Origin: JBBRVW01 sp038246545
GTDB lineage: Bacteria > Actinomycetota > Actinomycetes > JACCUZ01
Length of the DNA stretch: 64,000 nucleotides
Assembly (NCBI GenBank): GCA_038246545.1
Contig: JBBRVW010000009.1
Location: 44,713-108,712 of the forward strand
Direction of reading: 5' to 3'
Both the position numbers and the translations under genes were made by a program. Under the pieces are notes generated by a model. That model saw only the letters and a list, made by a program, of their open reading frames with translations, was not told the DNA's origin and searched no databases. This document shows, in pieces, positions 52,510 to 64,000 of this stretch (position 1 is the first letter of the stretch; every line of letters begins with the position of its first letter).

Positions 52510-53597
52510 CGACACAGACCGTCGCGCCAGAGCAGCCGCCCGTGGCCGGCCCCGACCGGCAGAGCGGCTGGCGCCGCCTTCTCGACCTGGTCCTCGCCGA
52601 GCGGGTGGCCCTGCTCTCCGTGCTGCTCGTCGTGGTGGTCGTCTGGTTCTGGGTGATGGGCCGGCAGGGCTACCTGGTCGCTCCCTACGACGTCGACTAC
52701 CTGGCGTCGGCGCTGGAGACTCTGGTGCCGCTGTGCCTGCTGGCGCTGGCCGAGCTGGTCGTGATCGTGTCCGGTCGCGGCGGCATCGACCTCTCGGTGG
52801 GCTCGATCGTCAGCCTCTCGGGGATGGCGTTCGGGGCGATGGTCGGCCTGTGGGGCTGGCCGGTCCTCCCGGCCCTGGTCGTCACGCTGCTGGTGGGTGT
52901 GGCACTCGGCGCCGTGAACGGCGTCCTGGTGGCCTACCTGGGCTTCCCGGCGCTGATCGCCACCCTGGCCACCTACTACGCCTTCGGCGCCGTGGCGCTG
53001 GTGAGCCACGACAACGCCCCGATCTCGACCAAGCCGATCCAGGACGTCCACTCGCTCACCCAGAGCGTGACCCTTCCGCTGCTCGGCGACGTGGCCCCCG
53101 ACCTGCCGCTGCAGGTGCTGACGTTCCTGCTGCCGGTGGCCGTCGTCGTGTGGCTGGTGGTCAACCGGTCTGCGTACGGCCGGCGGCTCTACGCCATCGG
53201 CACGAACGACGTGGCGGCCAGGTTCGCCAACATCCCGGTCCGCCGGACCCGCTTCCTCGCCTACGTGACGTCGGGTCTGCTCTCGGCCGTCGTCGGGGTG
53301 GTCACCGTCGCCCAGTTCGCCTCCGCCCGGCCGGACGCAGGCAGCGCAGGCAGCGGGATGGCGCTGCCCGCCATCACCATCGCGGTCCTCGGCGGCGTCG
53401 CCATCTCCGGCGGCATCGGCCGGGTTGCCGGCGTCATCATCGCGGCGCTGCTCGTCGTCTGGCTCAACGCCGGGATCCTGCTCGCCTTCGAGGGTTCGGA
53501 CGGCAGCCAGTTCCAGCTCTTCGCGCTCGGGGCACTCCTGGTCCTCTCCGCGCTGCTGAACGCCTACAGCGTCCGTCGCGGCCGAGGTGCCGGATGA
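52506..53597 (+). CDS. rhaQ: rhamnose ABC transporter permease, second subunit
   Basis: 363 residues, about nine helices. VIVSGRGGIDLSVGS, NGVLVAYLGFPALIATLATY, the ARFANIPVRRTRFLAYVTSG loop and VLGGVAISGGIGRVAGVIIAAL mark a second CUT2 permease. Having two different permease subunits is typical of rhamnose importers. The ATG overlaps the rhaP stop (ATGA). Confidence 0.94.
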   Translation: MTTQTVAPEQPPVAGPDRQSGWRRLLDLVLAERVALLSVLLVVVVVWFWVMGRQGYLVAPYDVDYLASALETLVPLCLLALAELVVIVSGRGGIDLSVGSIVSLSGMAFGAMVGLWGWPVLPALVVTLLVGVALGAVNGVLVAYLGFPALIATLATYYAFGAVALVSHDNAPISTKPIQDVHSLTQSVTLPLLGDVAPDLPLQVLTFLLPVAVVVWLVVNRSAYGRRLYAIGTNDVAARFANIPVRRTRFLAYVTSGLLSAVVGVVTVAQFASARPDAGSAGSGMALPAITIAVLGGVAISGGIGRVAGVIIAALLVVWLNAGILLAFEGSDGSQFQLFALGALLVLSALLNAYSVRRGRGAG

Positions 53598-53640
53598 GAC
53601 CCCCGCACACAATCCACCGGCACGAACCAAGGGGTGCAGC

Positions 53641-54807
53641 ATGACCGACGTCAGGGCCGTCAAGGCCACGCTTCGGCAGCAGACCATCGAGACGCCTTCG
53701 TGGGGCTACGCCAACTCGGGTACCAGGTTCAAGGTCTTCCCCCAGGAAGGCGTCCCGCGGACCCCGCAGGAGAAGATCGACGACGCCGCCACCGTGCACC
53801 GGTTCACCGGTGTCGCACCCTCGGTGGCGCTGCACATCCCGTGGGACCGCGTCGACGACTTCGGCGAGCTCGCGGACTACGCGAAGCAGCAGGGGGTCAC
53901 CCTGGGCACGGTCAACTCGAACGTGTTCCAGGACGTGGACTACATGCTCGGCAGCGTGACCAACCCGGATCCCGGGGTGCGACGCAAGGCCACCGACCAC
54001 CTGCTCGAGTGCATCGACATCATGGACCGCACCGGGTCACGCGACCTCAAGCTGTGGTTCTCGGACGGGACGAACTATCCGGGACAGGACAACCTGCGGC
54101 AACGTCAGGACCGGCTGGCCGAGGCCTTGCGTGAGGTGTACGACCGGCTCACCGGCGACCAGCGGATGCTGCTGGAGTACAAGCTGTTCGAGCCGGCCTT
54201 CTACGCCACCGACGTGCCGGACTGGGGCACGTCCTACGCGCACTGCCTGGAGCTCGGAGCGCGCGCCGAGGTCGTCATCGACACCGGCCACCACGCGCCC
54301 GGCACGAACATCGAGTTCATCGTGATGTTCCTGCTCCGGGCCGGCAAGCTCGGCGCGTTCGACTTCAACTCCCGCTTCTACGCCGACGACGACCTGATGG
54401 TCGGCGCGGCCGACCCGTTCCAGCTGTTCCGGATCATGCACGAGATCGTCCTCGGCGGCGCCCTCGACCCGGCGGCCGGCATCACGTTCATGCTCGACCA
54501 GTGCCACAACATCGAGGCGAAGATCCCGGCCATCATCCGCTCGGTGCTGAACGTCCAGGAGGCCACCGCAAAGGCGCTGCTCGTCGACGCCGATGCCCTT
54601 GCGGCCGCCCAACGGTCGGGTGACGTGCTCGCGGCGAACGCCATCCTCATGGACGCCTTCTCCACCGACGTCCGGCCGCTCCTGGCCGAGCTGCGCGAGG
54701 AGCAGGGCATCGACCCCGACCCCGTCGCCGGCTACCACCGCTCGGGCTACTTCGAGCGGATCCGCACCGAGCGCACCGGCGGCCAGCAGGCCGGCTGGGG
54801 CGCCTGA
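53641..54807 (+). CDS. rhaI: L-rhamnose isomerase
   Basis: 388 residues of the RhaI type (Pseudomonas stutzeri-like TIM barrel): SWGYANSGTRFKVFPQEG, SVALHIPWDRVDD, LEYKLFEPAFYATDVPDWG with the metal-binding glutamate, VVIDTGHHAPGTNIEFIV and DFNSRFYADDDLMVG with further metal ligands. It isomerises L-rhamnose to L-rhamnulose using manganese or cobalt. It lies 43 bases after rhaQ within the operon. Confidence 0.95.
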   Translation: MTDVRAVKATLRQQTIETPSWGYANSGTRFKVFPQEGVPRTPQEKIDDAATVHRFTGVAPSVALHIPWDRVDDFGELADYAKQQGVTLGTVNSNVFQDVDYMLGSVTNPDPGVRRKATDHLLECIDIMDRTGSRDLKLWFSDGTNYPGQDNLRQRQDRLAEALREVYDRLTGDQRMLLEYKLFEPAFYATDVPDWGTSYAHCLELGARAEVVIDTGHHAPGTNIEFIVMFLLRAGKLGAFDFNSRFYADDDLMVGAADPFQLFRIMHEIVLGGALDPAAGITFMLDQCHNIEAKIPAIIRSVLNVQEATAKALLVDADALAAAQRSGDVLAANAILMDAFSTDVRPLLAELREEQGIDPDPVAGYHRSGYFERIRTERTGGQQAGWGA

Positions 54808-54839
54808 CCCTTTCGACCCGACGAGCAGAGCGAGAACCG

Positions 54840-56876
<2,037 letters not shown>

Positions 56877-56884
56877 GTCACGAC

Positions 56885-58357
56885 GTGACATCGGTCCGGG
56901 TCGCCGCAGTCGACCTCGGCGCATCGAGCGGCCGGGTCATGGTGGCCGCGGTGGACCCGGACCGGCTCGAGCTCACCGAGGTGCTGCGCTTCGCCAACCG
57001 GCCGGTGCGGGCCGGGGGCACCCTGCACTGGGACATCCTGGCGCTGTGGGCCGGGACGCTCGACGGCCTGCGTGCCGCCGCGCGCACGTCCGGCGGGCTG
57101 GACGGCGTGGGAGTCGACTCGTGGGCCGTCGACTACGGCCTGCTCGACGGGGCGGGCGTCCTGCTGGGCAACCCCGTGCACTACCGCGACGAGCGCACCG
57201 ACGGCGTCGCCCGGAAGACCGCCGCCGACCTGGGCGAGGAGCGGCTCTACCAGCTCAACGGGCTGCAGTTCCTGCCCATCAACACGATCTTCCAGCTCGC
57301 CGCGGCCCGGCACACCCCCCAGCTGGCGGCTGCCCGCCGGCTGCTCCTCGTGCCGGACCTGCTCGGGTTCTGGCTCACCGGGGAACAGGCGGCCGAGCTC
57401 ACGAACGCGTCGACCACCGGGCTCCTCGACGTCCGGTCCCGCACCTGGTCCCCCGAGCTGATCGATGCCGTGGGGCTCGACGCTGCGCTGCTGCCCGAGC
57501 TCCGCGAACCGGGCAGCCGGCTCGGCGACCTCCTTCCGGAGGTGCTGGAGGCGACCGGGCTGTCCGGACCGGTCCCGGTGTGGGAGGTGGGCTCGCACGA
57601 CACCGCCTCCGCGGTCGTGGGCGTTCCCGCCCGGGACGAGCGGTTCGCCTACGTCTCCTGCGGTACCTGGTCGCTGGTCGGCCTGGAGCTCGACGCGCCC
57701 GTCCTGACCGAGGAGAGCCGCCGGGCGAACTTCACCAACGAGCTCGGTGTCGACGGCACGGTCCGCTACCTCCGCAACGTCATGGGGCTCTGGATCCTGC
57801 AGGAGGCGCTGCGCACCTGGGAAGCAGCCGGCACACCCGCCGACCTGCCTGCCCTGCTCGCGGCGGCGGCTGCGGTCTCTCCGTTCACGGCTCTGATCGA
57901 CCCGGACGACCCCGTGTTCCTGCACCCGGGAGACATGCCCGCCCGGATCGCGCAGGTGTGCGCCCGGACCGGCCAGCGGGCGCCGCAGACGCGGGCGGCG
58001 GTGGTGCGCTGCATCCTCGACAGCCTGGCTCTGGCCTACCGGCGCACCGTCGAGGACGCCCGGCGGCTGTCCGGGCGCGACGTCGACGTCGTCCACCTGG
58101 TGGGCGGTGGGGCGCGCAACGAGCTGCTCTGCCAGCTCACGGCCGACGCCTGCGGCCTGCCTGTCGATGCAGGACCGGTCGAGTCCGCCGCGCTCGGGAA
58201 CGTGCTGGTCCAGGCGCGCGCCCTGGGAGCGGCTCCCGACGACCTTGCCGGGTTGCGCGGACTGCTACGGCGAACGCAGGACGTCCGCCGCTACCAACCC
58301 TCGGGTGACCGAGCCGCCTGGCGCGCGGCGGCCGAGCGGGTGCCGCCCGCCGGCTGA
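56885..58357 (+). CDS. rhaB: rhamnulokinase
   Basis: 490 residues of the FGGY kinase family: VAAVDLGASSGRVMVAAVD at the N-terminus, the WAVDYGLLDGAG segment, YVSCGTWSLVGLE and the C-terminal VVHLVGGGARNELLCQLTADA with nucleotide-binding glycines. It phosphorylates L-rhamnulose at C1. The GTG begins eight bases after rhaD; the ribosome site is weak, so coupling to rhaD is likely. Confidence 0.94.
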   Translation: MTSVRVAAVDLGASSGRVMVAAVDPDRLELTEVLRFANRPVRAGGTLHWDILALWAGTLDGLRAAARTSGGLDGVGVDSWAVDYGLLDGAGVLLGNPVHYRDERTDGVARKTAADLGEERLYQLNGLQFLPINTIFQLAAARHTPQLAAARRLLLVPDLLGFWLTGEQAAELTNASTTGLLDVRSRTWSPELIDAVGLDAALLPELREPGSRLGDLLPEVLEATGLSGPVPVWEVGSHDTASAVVGVPARDERFAYVSCGTWSLVGLELDAPVLTEESRRANFTNELGVDGTVRYLRNVMGLWILQEALRTWEAAGTPADLPALLAAAAAVSPFTALIDPDDPVFLHPGDMPARIAQVCARTGQRAPQTRAAVVRCILDSLALAYRRTVEDARRLSGRDVDVVHLVGGGARNELLCQLTADACGLPVDAGPVESAALGNVLVQARALGAAPDDLAGLRGLLRRTQDVRRYQPSGDRAAWRAAAERVPPAG

Positions 58358-58432
58358 TCAGTCGCGCCGCCCCGCCGGCATACCGACCGACGGACTACTG
58401 ACCTGACCGCTCGACACGAGAAAGAGGACCGG

Positions 58433-59281
58433 ATGAATCCACTGGGAGTGCACGCGCTGGTCTGGGTCGGCGACTGGAGCGAGCCGTCGGCACGGCTGGC
58501 CGTCGAGTCGACCCGCGAGGTCGGGTTCGACATCCTCGAGATCCCCCTGCTCGACCCCTGGTCGGTCGACCCGGCGATGACCCGCCGGCTGCTCGACGAC
58601 AACGGGCTGCAGGCGACCTGTTCGCTCGGTCTGGGTCGCGACACCGATGTGTCGAGCGAGGACGCGAGCGTCGTCGCGAAGGGCCGCGACCTGCTGGCGG
58701 CTGCAGTCGAGGCGGCGCACGGCTTCGGGGCCACCCACCTGTGCGGCGTCCTCTACTCGATGATGGGCAAGTACGGCGCCCCCATCTCGCCGGCGTCGCG
58801 GCAGAACTGCGTCGAGTCGATGGCCTGGTTGCACGAGCAGTGCACCCAGGCGGGCATCGACCTGTCGCTCGAGGTCGTCAACCGCTACGAGACCAACGTC
58901 GCCAACACCGCGCGCGAGATGGTCGCGCTCATCGACGAGACCGGTGCCGACATCGGCGTGCACCTCGACAGCTACCACATGAACATCGAGGAGAACGGCC
59001 TCGCCGAGCCGGTGCACTCGACGGGGGAGCGGTTCCGCTACCTGCACATCGGCGAGTCGCACCGCGGGTACCTCGGCACCGGCAACGTCGACTTCGACCA
59101 GCTGTTCACCGCCGTCCGCGAGGTGGGCTACACCGGGCCGGTGACGTTTGAGAGCTTCTCGTCGGCGGTCGTCAACGCCGATCTCACGCCGATGCTGGCC
59201 CTCTGGCGCAACCTCTGGACCGACGGCAAGGACCTGGCTACCCACGCCCGGGCATTCATGGCCGAGCGGCTGGCCGACTGA
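58433..59281 (+). CDS. sugar phosphate isomerase/epimerase (ketose 3-epimerase-like)
   Basis: 282 residues of the xylose-isomerase-like TIM barrel. GFDILEIPLLDPWSVD, LCGVLYSMMGKYGAPIS, LSLEVVNRYETN and HLDSYHMNIEE, with IGESHRGYLGTGNVDF and FESFSS, supply the metal ligands (Glu, Asp, His, Glu) of the D-psicose/D-tagatose 3-epimerase family. In this operon it may interconvert rhamnulose or related ketoses, an inference from context. GAGG-type spacing precedes the ATG; rhaM follows after one base. Confidence 0.88.
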   Translation: MNPLGVHALVWVGDWSEPSARLAVESTREVGFDILEIPLLDPWSVDPAMTRRLLDDNGLQATCSLGLGRDTDVSSEDASVVAKGRDLLAAAVEAAHGFGATHLCGVLYSMMGKYGAPISPASRQNCVESMAWLHEQCTQAGIDLSLEVVNRYETNVANTAREMVALIDETGADIGVHLDSYHMNIEENGLAEPVHSTGERFRYLHIGESHRGYLGTGNVDFDQLFTAVREVGYTGPVTFESFSSAVVNADLTPMLALWRNLWTDGKDLATHARAFMAERLAD

Positions 59282-59282
59282 G

Positions 59283-59633
59283 GTGGCCCGGGTCTGCTTC
59301 ACGTTGCAGGTCGACCCGGCCCGGCTCGAGGAGTACCGCGAGCGGCACGCCGCCGTCTGGCCGGAGATGCTGCACGCTCTGCAGGACGCCGGCTGGCGCG
59401 ACTACTCGCTCTACCTGCGCGAGGACGGGCTGCTGGTCGGTGTCCTCGCCACCGACGACTTCGCGGCGGCGCAGGCGGCGATGGCCGCCACCGGCGTGAA
59501 CGCCCGCTGGCAGGCGGAGATGGGCGAGTTCTTCGCCGGGCTCGACGGGCGTCCCGACCAGGCGATGCGTTCGCTCACCGAGGTCTTCCACCTGGAGGAC
59601 CAGCTCGACCGGGTCCGTCCGGCAGCCGGCTGA
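59283..59633 (+). CDS. rhaM: L-rhamnose mutarotase
   Basis: 116 residues: VCFTLQVDPARLEEYRERHAAVWPEML with the active-site histidine, WRDYSLYLREDGLLVGVLAT, and the WQAEMGEFF segment. It speeds anomer interconversion of L-rhamnose ahead of RhaI. The GTG follows the epimerase stop after one base. It is the last gene of the rha operon, and its stop lies in the left arm of a hairpin. Confidence 0.95.
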   Translation: MARVCFTLQVDPARLEEYRERHAAVWPEMLHALQDAGWRDYSLYLREDGLLVGVLATDDFAAAQAAMAATGVNARWQAEMGEFFAGLDGRPDQAMRSLTEVFHLEDQLDRVRPAAG

Positions 59634-59660
59634 TCCTCGCCGGGACCGCCCTCAGCCGGC
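59625..59660. terminator. bidirectional hairpin containing two stop codons
   Basis: GCCGGCTGA (59625-59633) and TCAGCCGGC (59652-59660) are exact inverted copies. The left arm holds the rhaM stop and the right arm the stop of the convergent DUF2993 gene, so one structure can serve both transcripts. Confidence 0.55.
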
Positions 59661-60326
59661 GGGGACGGCGACGTCGGTGCCGGTGACGACCAGGTGGAAG
59701 CCGTCGTCGGCCGCCGCCAGGTCCGTGATCTTCAGGCCCGGGGGCAGGTCCCGGAGCCGGTACCTCAGCGTGTAGATCCGGCTGAGCTGGTCCAGGAGCC
59801 GCGGGGTCTGCACCGGAGCGCCGTCGAGCTGGAACCCGGACGGCGTCACGTCGATGGCTCGGTCGGAGACCTTCACCCTCCCCACCGCCGCCAGGGTGTG
59901 CTGGTCGCCGAGCAGGTCGATGGTGCCCTTGACGCGCACCTGCCCGTCACCGGTCGGCTCGAGAGTCACCCCGCGCACCTTCGCGCGGGCCAGCACCTCG
60001 GCATAGGTGATGCGGCCGGCGGCTCTCAGTGAGCCGACCAGGGCGCGGTTCCCGGAGCGGGACGAGACCGAGGAGGCGGTCACGTCGAGGTCCCGGGCCT
60101 TGCCGGAGGTGGTGTCGATCGCGTCCGCGGTGACCGTGACGTGGTCGAAGCTGCGGCCGATCAGCTGGGTGAGGAACGGGTATCCGCCGACGCTCACCTG
60201 CGGGTTGCGCAGCCCCTCGTCGCGGAGCCTCGACTCGACCCGGTCGGTGGCCACCTTCTCGGCCAGCCGATCGCCGCCGACGGCGACGAGCAGCAGGACG
60301 ACGAGGGCGATGACGAGGGTGCGCAC
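59652..60326 (-). CDS. DUF2993 (LmeA-like) membrane-anchored phospholipid-domain protein
   Basis: 224 residues: an N-terminal signal anchor (VRTLVIALVVLLLVAVGGD) followed by the DUF2993 domain, GYPFLTQLIGRSFDHVTVTAD, LDVTASSVSSRSG and KVSDRAIDVTPSGFQLDG. The family includes mycobacterial LmeA, involved in lipoglycan (mannan) maturation, and fits a beta-sandwich lipid-binding fold. It is probably exported and membrane-anchored. GTG start chosen directly before the hydrophobic segment. Confidence 0.85.
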   Translation of the reverse strand: MRTLVIALVVLLLVAVGGDRLAEKVATDRVESRLRDEGLRNPQVSVGGYPFLTQLIGRSFDHVTVTADAIDTTSGKARDLDVTASSVSSRSGNRALVGSLRAAGRITYAEVLARAKVRGVTLEPTGDGQVRVKGTIDLLGDQHTLAAVGRVKVSDRAIDVTPSGFQLDGAPVQTPRLLDQLSRIYTLRYRLRDLPPGLKITDLAAADDGFHLVVTGTDVAVPAG

Positions 60327-60364
60327 ACGGGTTTGTCTACCCTTCCGACCTGGAGCCCACGCCG

Positions 60365-61030
60365 TCAGGCGGGCGTGGGGAAGGTCACGACGTCGGGGGG
60401 TGCCTCCGGGCGGGTGTGCAGGTCCCAGTAGAGGTCGGCGATCTCGTCGACGTCCAAGGCGTTCTTGCCCCGGAGCACCCCGTCGATCGTCACGGTGGTC
60501 GCCCGGACGCCGTCGGCGGCGACCTCCTTGTGCAGCGACCGTGCCAGGCTGCGCAACGCGGCCTTGGCCACCCCGACGGCGGCGGCACTGGTCGACGCCC
60601 GGTCCGCGGCGATGCTCCCGGTGAGCAGCACGGTGCCCTTTCTCGCGGTTCGCATCGGGGGCACCGCCTCCTGCACCGCCACCAGCGCCCCCACCACGCC
60701 CACGTCGAGCGCGAGCCGGAGCTGGTCGGCCGGGAGCGCGGTCACCGGGCCCTCGACGTAGGCCGAGCCGTTGTAGACGAGGACGGTGGCGGCGCCGAGG
60801 GCCGCACCCAGCTCGGCCATGGCGGCGCGCAGGGACGCCTCGTCGGCCACGTCGGCACCGGCCGTCGCGACTGCTGGCGCCCCGGTATCGGTGGCCTCGG
60901 CGGCCAGCTGTGAGAGATCGTCCGAGGGCCGGGCGATCAAGCCGACGGCTGCCCCCTCCCGCGCGAATCGCAGGGCCACCGCGCGCCCGAGACCAGGTCC
61001 GGCCGCCACCACCACCAGTACCTCGTTCAT
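60365..61030 (-). CDS. short-chain dehydrogenase/reductase-like protein
   Basis: 221 residues of the SDR fold. The usual TGxxxGIG is replaced by AAGPGLGRAVALRFA, DVADEASLRAAM and VYNGSAY are recognisable, but the catalytic YxxxK is AVGVAKAALRSL with alanine or valine at the tyrosine position, so it may be a divergent or inactive SDR. AAAGGTGG precedes the ATG. The start overlaps the end of the acetyltransferase gene (ATGA), so the two are translated together. Substrate unknown. Confidence 0.85.
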   Translation of the reverse strand: MNEVLVVVAAGPGLGRAVALRFAREGAAVGLIARPSDDLSQLAAEATDTGAPAVATAGADVADEASLRAAMAELGAALGAATVLVYNGSAYVEGPVTALPADQLRLALDVGVVGALVAVQEAVPPMRTARKGTVLLTGSIAADRASTSAAAVGVAKAALRSLARSLHKEVAADGVRATTVTIDGVLRGKNALDVDEIADLYWDLHTRPEAPPDVVTFPTPA

Positions 61031-61644
61031 CGTGCAACCACCTTTCCGGGCTCGCGTCGCATCAGCCAGCAGGTCGGGCCGCCGTCCGGCATCGTGGCGT
61101 CGCGGACCGGCTCGAAGCCCAGCCGGCGGTAGACGGCCACGTTGGCCTCGCTCGCGGTCTCCAGGTACGCCGGCAGCCCGGTGCGGTCGGCCGCGGCGAG
61201 CATCGGCGCGGTGACCGCCCGGCCCAGTCCGCTGCGCCGGCGCGCCGGCTCGGTCGCGAGCACACCGAGGTACCAGTACGGACCGGCGTCCTCGGGCACC
61301 GACATCGCGGCATCGTAGCTGGCCCAGGCCTCCCTCTCGCGGGGCGTGAAGTCCTGCTGGACCGACGCCCACCGCCGGCCGGGCACCTCCCGGTAGAGCC
61401 CGCCGGGCGGGTCCCACATGGCGACCGCGGCGCCGTCGTCGGCGGTCCAGACCTCCCCGGCCTCGAGACGTACGTCGAGCAGGAGGCCGAAGAAGGCCGC
61501 CGCGAGGACGTCGTACCGCTCGTCGGAGGGCCAGACCCAGCGCAGCAGCGGGTCGGTGGCGAAGGCGGACACGACGGTGCCCAACGCGCGCTCACGCCCG
61601 CCGGGGGCGCACCGGAGGACCTCGGGCACGCCACGATCATGCAC
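61027..61644 (-). CDS. GNAT family N-acetyltransferase
   Basis: 205 residues. The acetyl-CoA-binding motif appears as WYLGVLATEPARRRSGLGRAV, followed by PAYLETASEANVAVYRRLGFEPV, the standard end of the GNAT fold. The AFATDPLLRWVWPSD start is typical of actinobacterial drug or amine acetyltransferases. The acceptor is unknown. It starts with GTG and is divergent from clpC; its last four bases overlap the SDR start. Confidence 0.9.
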   Translation of the reverse strand: MHDRGVPEVLRCAPGGRERALGTVVSAFATDPLLRWVWPSDERYDVLAAAFFGLLLDVRLEAGEVWTADDGAAVAMWDPPGGLYREVPGRRWASVQQDFTPREREAWASYDAAMSVPEDAGPYWYLGVLATEPARRRSGLGRAVTAPMLAAADRTGLPAYLETASEANVAVYRRLGFEPVRDATMPDGGPTCWLMRREPGKVVAR

Positions 61645-61670
61645 CCGGGGGGTCTGCGCGCCGCAGCCGC

Positions 61671-61684
61671 GTTCGCTGGTGGCG
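61671..61684 (+). promoter_or_regulatory. possible ClgR box before clpC
   Basis: GTTCGC, five bases, then GCG matches the GTTCGC-N5-GCG motif described for ClgR, the activator of clp genes in Streptomyces. A candidate -10 element TAGCAT lies downstream at 61824-61829. Confidence 0.4.
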
Positions 61685-61902
61685 TAGCAGACCCGAGACA
61701 GTTGGCGGAACAGGGTCAGGCCGAGGGCAGTTGTGACCGAGTACGCAGTAGCGGGACCGGCCGGGGACGACCCGGCCAGGTCGCGGATAGAGAACTACAG
61801 GCAAGACCGGTCAGCGTGCGGACTAGCATGCAGGGGACAGGTGACCCGCTGTCGAGGCGGGTTGCTCCACCTGCCCGACCGCTCTCGTGAGGAGCGCAGA
61901 AC

Positions 61903-64000
<2,098 letters not shown>

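Overview
The window is very GC-rich with GC-biased third codon positions, many GTG starts and dense ATGA/GTGA overlaps. Together with actinobacterial markers (Lsr2, the ftsH-folE-folP-folB-folK-DUF3180 run, DUF2342, DUF2993, panC-coaX-lysS-lsr2, ClpC) this points to a chromosomal segment of an actinomycete. The order cannot be fixed from sequence alone. I see no rRNA or tRNA genes, CRISPR array, insertion sequence or prophage.

Layout. 1-4.6 kb: an ABC ATPase pair with a lipoprotein (minus strand), small ORFs and a secreted glycoamylase-like gene with RTX repeats, broken by one extra base. 4.8-11.4 kb: a coiled-coil protein, a NlpC/P60 peptidoglycan hydrolase, inorganic pyrophosphatase, an S13 D-Ala-D-Ala carboxypeptidase and a DUF2342 metalloprotease-like protein. 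11.5-18.7 kb: the conserved tilS-hpt-ftsH-folE-folP-(NTF2-like)-folB-folK-DUF3180 block (tRNA lysidinylation, purine salvage, membrane proteolysis, folate synthesis). 18.5-20.1 kb: a PadR regulon with a 20-bp palindromic operator. 20.2-24 kb: an osmoprotectant-type ABC importer whose binding protein reads as a circular permutation. 24-31 kb: DUF1684, an orphan nuoD, two PH-domain membrane proteins, a cytochrome P450 and a MidA/NDUFAF7-type methyltransferase. 31-34.9 kb: an ECF sigma factor fused to a membrane-anchored SecD-like domain, a PIG-L deacetylase, DUF1810, a RibD-C protein and a ZIP transporter. 35-39.9 kb: DUF2520-panC-coaX-lysS-small membrane protein-lsr2.

39.9-61.9 kb separates lsr2 from clpC, which are commonly close together in actinobacteria. 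It holds a lipid-linked glycosyltransferase cluster (a GT39-type gene with two in-frame TAG codons, a single-pass protein and a GT2-GtrA fusion) and a complete L-rhamnose system. A LacI regulator, followed after one base by lutABC, is transcribed away from rhaSTPQ-rhaI-rhaD-rhaB-epimerase-rhaM. The shared intergenic region carries two promoters and two LacI-type operators. The pathway closes: the transporter imports rhamnose; RhaM, RhaI, RhaB and the bifunctional RhaD convert it to DHAP and, via lactaldehyde, to L-lactate; LutABC takes lactate to pyruvate. The window ends inside clpC, which also carries an in-frame TAG.

Other structure: three copies of a double-hairpin intergenic repeat built on TGATCACG/CGTGATCA, and a seven-copy tandem repeat made from the last codons of nuoD.
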